From: Brucella daejeonensis
GTDB lineage: Bacteria > Pseudomonadota > Alphaproteobacteria > Rhizobiales > Rhizobiaceae
NCBI RefSeq assembly: GCF_014199265.1
Contig: NZ_JACIJG010000006.1
Coordinates: 186,001-250,000 of the forward strand
Length of the DNA: 64,000 nt
Direction: 5' to 3'
Both the position numbers and the translations under genes were made by a program. The notes under the pieces were generated by a model, which saw only the letters and a program-made list of their open reading frames with translations, was not told where the DNA came from and did not search any database. The stretch's first letter is position 1. Every line of letters begins with the position of its first letter. Positions 62,444-64,000 of the stretch are shown here, one piece after another.

Positions 62444-63223
62444 TCAAGCCGGATGCTGCTGGACGCTCAAGCCCCCGTCGATGGTGAGGCAGGTCGCGTT
62501 GATAAAGGGGCACTCGTCGGAGATCATGAAAACTGCCGCCATTGCGATTTCATGCGGTCGGGCGATGTACCCGCCGGGATGCAACGCCATGGTTTCGGCA
62601 CGCGCGGCCACGGGATCGGGAAAACTGTTCCAGTAATCGACGGTCTTCCGGGTCTCGACATAGCCGGGTGCAATCGCGTTCACGCGGATCTGTTGCGGCG
62701 CATATTCCAGTCCCAGCGCCTTTGTCATGCCCATCAGCGCATGTTTCGCCAGCGGATAGGGAAATGTGTGCGGAATAATGGTGAAGGCATGGGTCGAAGC
62801 AATATTGAGGATGACACCGCCGCCCATCCCGATCATGCCCGGCAGCACTGCCTTGCTGCAATTCCACGCGCCCTTGAGATTGACATCGAAACAGCGGTTC
62901 CATTCCTCGTCGCTCGTCTCCAGCGGTCCGGCGAAGACATTGATGCCGGCATTGTTGACCAGCGCGTTGACGGTGCCGATCTCCCTGTTCGCCTGTGCTA
63001 CGACGGCGGACACGGCTGTTGCATCCGAAATGTCGGCCTTTGCAAAGCCAAGCACTGCGCCCTGTTCGCGCAGCAGGAGCGCTTCGCGTTCAAGCCGTTC
63101 CATATCCATGTCGATCAGGAACAGCTCCGCGCCCTCGCGCACGAAGGCCTGCGCCATGGCAAGGCCGATGCCCTGTGCCGCGCCAGTCAGGAATATCCGT
63201 TTTCCGATAAGCCGGTCAGCCAT
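62444..63223 (-). CDS. Short-chain dehydrogenase, sugar-acid/sugar type
   Basis: The 259-residue classical SDR has the G-A-A-Q-G-I-G cofactor motif, N-N-A-G at about 90, catalytic Ser in I-A-S-T-H and Tyr-x-x-x-Lys in Y-P-L-A-K. Its position after a galactonate dehydratase gene suggests a galactose-1-dehydrogenase or 2-keto-3-deoxy sugar-acid dehydrogenase role in a De Ley-Doudoroff-type pathway. It is 12 bases from that gene, so in one operon. Confidence 0.85.
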   Translation of the reverse strand: MADRLIGKRIFLTGAAQGIGLAMAQAFVREGAELFLIDMDMERLEREALLLREQGAVLGFAKADISDATAVSAVVAQANREIGTVNALVNNAGINVFAGPLETSDEEWNRCFDVNLKGAWNCSKAVLPGMIGMGGGVILNIASTHAFTIIPHTFPYPLAKHALMGMTKALGLEYAPQQIRVNAIAPGYVETRKTVDYWNSFPDPVAARAETMALHPGGYIARPHEIAMAAVFMISDECPFINATCLTIDGGLSVQQHPA

Positions 63224-63235
63224 GCCCCTGTCCCC

Positions 63236-64000
63236 TTACCATTCCGCGACACTGCCATCGGCATGGCGCCAGACAGGATTGCGCCAGTCGTGACCGATCC
63301 GGGTCCGTTCCCTGACGTAATCCTCATCGATCTCGACACCAAGGCCCGGACCTTGCGGGATGGCGACATAGCCGTCGCGATATTCGAAAACCTCGCGATT
63401 GGTTATGTAGTCGAGAATATCATTGCTCTCATTGTAATGGATGTTCAGGCTCTGCTCCTGAATGAAGGCATTATAGCTGACGGCATCCACCTGAAGACAG
63501 GCGGCAAGCGCTATCGGTCCCAGCGGGCAATGCGGCGCCAGGGCCACATCATGGGCTTCGGCCATTGCCGCGATCTTGCGGCATTCGGTGATGCCGCCCG
63601 CATGGGAAAGGTCAGGTTGGATGATGTCCACAAAACCGCGTGACAGAACCGACTTGAAATCCCAGCGCGAATAGAGCCTTTCGCCAAGCGCAATGGGCGT
63701 GGCGGTATGATTGGCAATCTCGGCCAGTGCCTCGACATTTTCCGACAGCACCGGCTCCTCGATAAACATGAGCTTGAACTGATCCAACTCGCGGGCGAGC
63801 ACTTTTGCCATCGGGCGGTGAACACGGCCATGGAAATCGGCGCCGATGCCGATATGCGGGCCGACCGCCGCGCGCACCGCACCGATGGTTTCGACAATGG
63901 CGTCGATCCTGGCATGGCTATCCACGATCTGAAGTTCCTGCGCGCCGTTCATCTTCAGCGCCGTGAACCCTCGCTCCACCATTTCGCGCGCATTCGCAGC
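63236..64000 (-). CDS. dgoD: Galactonate dehydratase-like enolase-superfamily enzyme (partial, 5' end beyond window)
   Basis: At least the C-terminal 254 residues are present; the coding frame continues past the right end of the window. The enolase-superfamily catalytic set of D-galactonate dehydratase is visible: G-A-D-F-H-G, F-I-E-E-P-V, A-L-G-E-R-L-Y-S-R, H-A-G-G-I and A-P-H-C-P-L-G. DgoD dehydrates D-galactonate to 2-keto-3-deoxygalactonate. Other sugar-acid dehydratases of this superfamily are possible, but the E-R-L-Y-S-R and A-P-H-C-P segments fit DgoD well. Confidence 0.85.
   Translation of the reverse strand, partial: AANAREMVERGFTALKMNGAQELQIVDSHARIDAIVETIGAVRAAVGPHIGIGADFHGRVHRPMAKVLARELDQFKLMFIEEPVLSENVEALAEIANHTATPIALGERLYSRWDFKSVLSRGFVDIIQPDLSHAGGITECRKIAAMAEAHDVALAPHCPLGPIALAACLQVDAVSYNAFIQEQSLNIHYNESNDILDYITNREVFEYRDGYVAIPQGPGLGVEIDEDYVRERTRIGHDWRNPVWRHADGSVAEW

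Noticed and set aside
1-64000. CRISPR arrays, IS elements, rRNA, tRNA
   Set aside because: No regularly spaced repeats, transposase genes or tRNA-like cloverleafs were seen on reading; tRNA-Sec was searched for specifically and not found.

Overview
The window looks like Brucellaceae DNA (Brucella/Ochrobactrum group, Alphaproteobacteria). This rests on the high-GC coding style, the rhizobial-type transporter and sugar-catabolic loci, and protein features; no 16S or other marker is present. It divides into an incomplete siphophage-type prophage (about 1-25,050) and chromosomal metabolic genes (about 25,300-64,000).

Prophage. The window opens inside the prophage; integrase, repressor and replication genes are not seen and would lie to the left. 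Small accessory genes (lipoprotein, HNH endonuclease, two hypotheticals) come first. An HK97-like late operon on the + strand follows: terminase small and large subunits, a fused prohead protease-capsid protein, portal, connectors, tail completion, tail tube, tail assembly chaperones with a -1 frameshift signal, tape measure, distal tail, NlpC/P60-like protein, J-like tip protein and fibre. Next are a sialidase-like propeller protein and a capsule-type glycosyltransferase-like protein (possible lysogenic conversion), a Fic/Doc toxin with a 47-residue candidate antitoxin, and a lysis cassette (membrane-anchored GH104-like endolysin, overlapping spanins, XhlA/holin-like protein). The right end is a noncoding stretch crowded with short palindromes, a 58-residue minus-strand gene and a candidate att core.

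Selenium and formate block (25.3-37.8 kb). On the minus strand lie fdoG-fdoH-fdoI-fdhE-selA-selB. FdoG contains an in-frame UGA (Sec200) followed directly by a SECIS-like hairpin. Divergently transcribed are an exported transglutaminase-like protein and selD. The Sec machinery is therefore clustered with its substrate, except tRNA-Sec, which I could not find here.

Catabolic blocks. An NCS2 nucleobase permease (37.9-39.2 kb) is followed by a tightly overlapped minus-strand operon (48.2 to 39.2 kb): polar amino-acid ABC transporter, dimethylformamidase-like protein, class III aminotransferase, beta-keto acid cleavage enzyme (BKACE), GNAT acetyltransferase, acetylpolyamine amidohydrolase-like deacetylase and hotdog thioesterase, with a divergent LysR regulator. 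The enzyme classes match, step for step, the biochemical scheme for aerobic L-beta-lysine degradation (acetylate, transaminate, cleave with acetyl-CoA, remove CoA, deacetylate to GABA). This is the most interesting system in the window. A diguanylate cyclase and an iron/phosphonate-type ABC transporter (50.7-54.6 kb) follow. A ribitol-type locus (54.6-61.6 kb) comes next: D-ribulokinase-like FGGY kinase, ribitol dehydrogenase-like SDR, ribose-family ABC transporter and a LacI regulator with a perfect 18-bp operator. The window ends with a GST, an SDR and the 3' part of a galactonate dehydratase-like gene.
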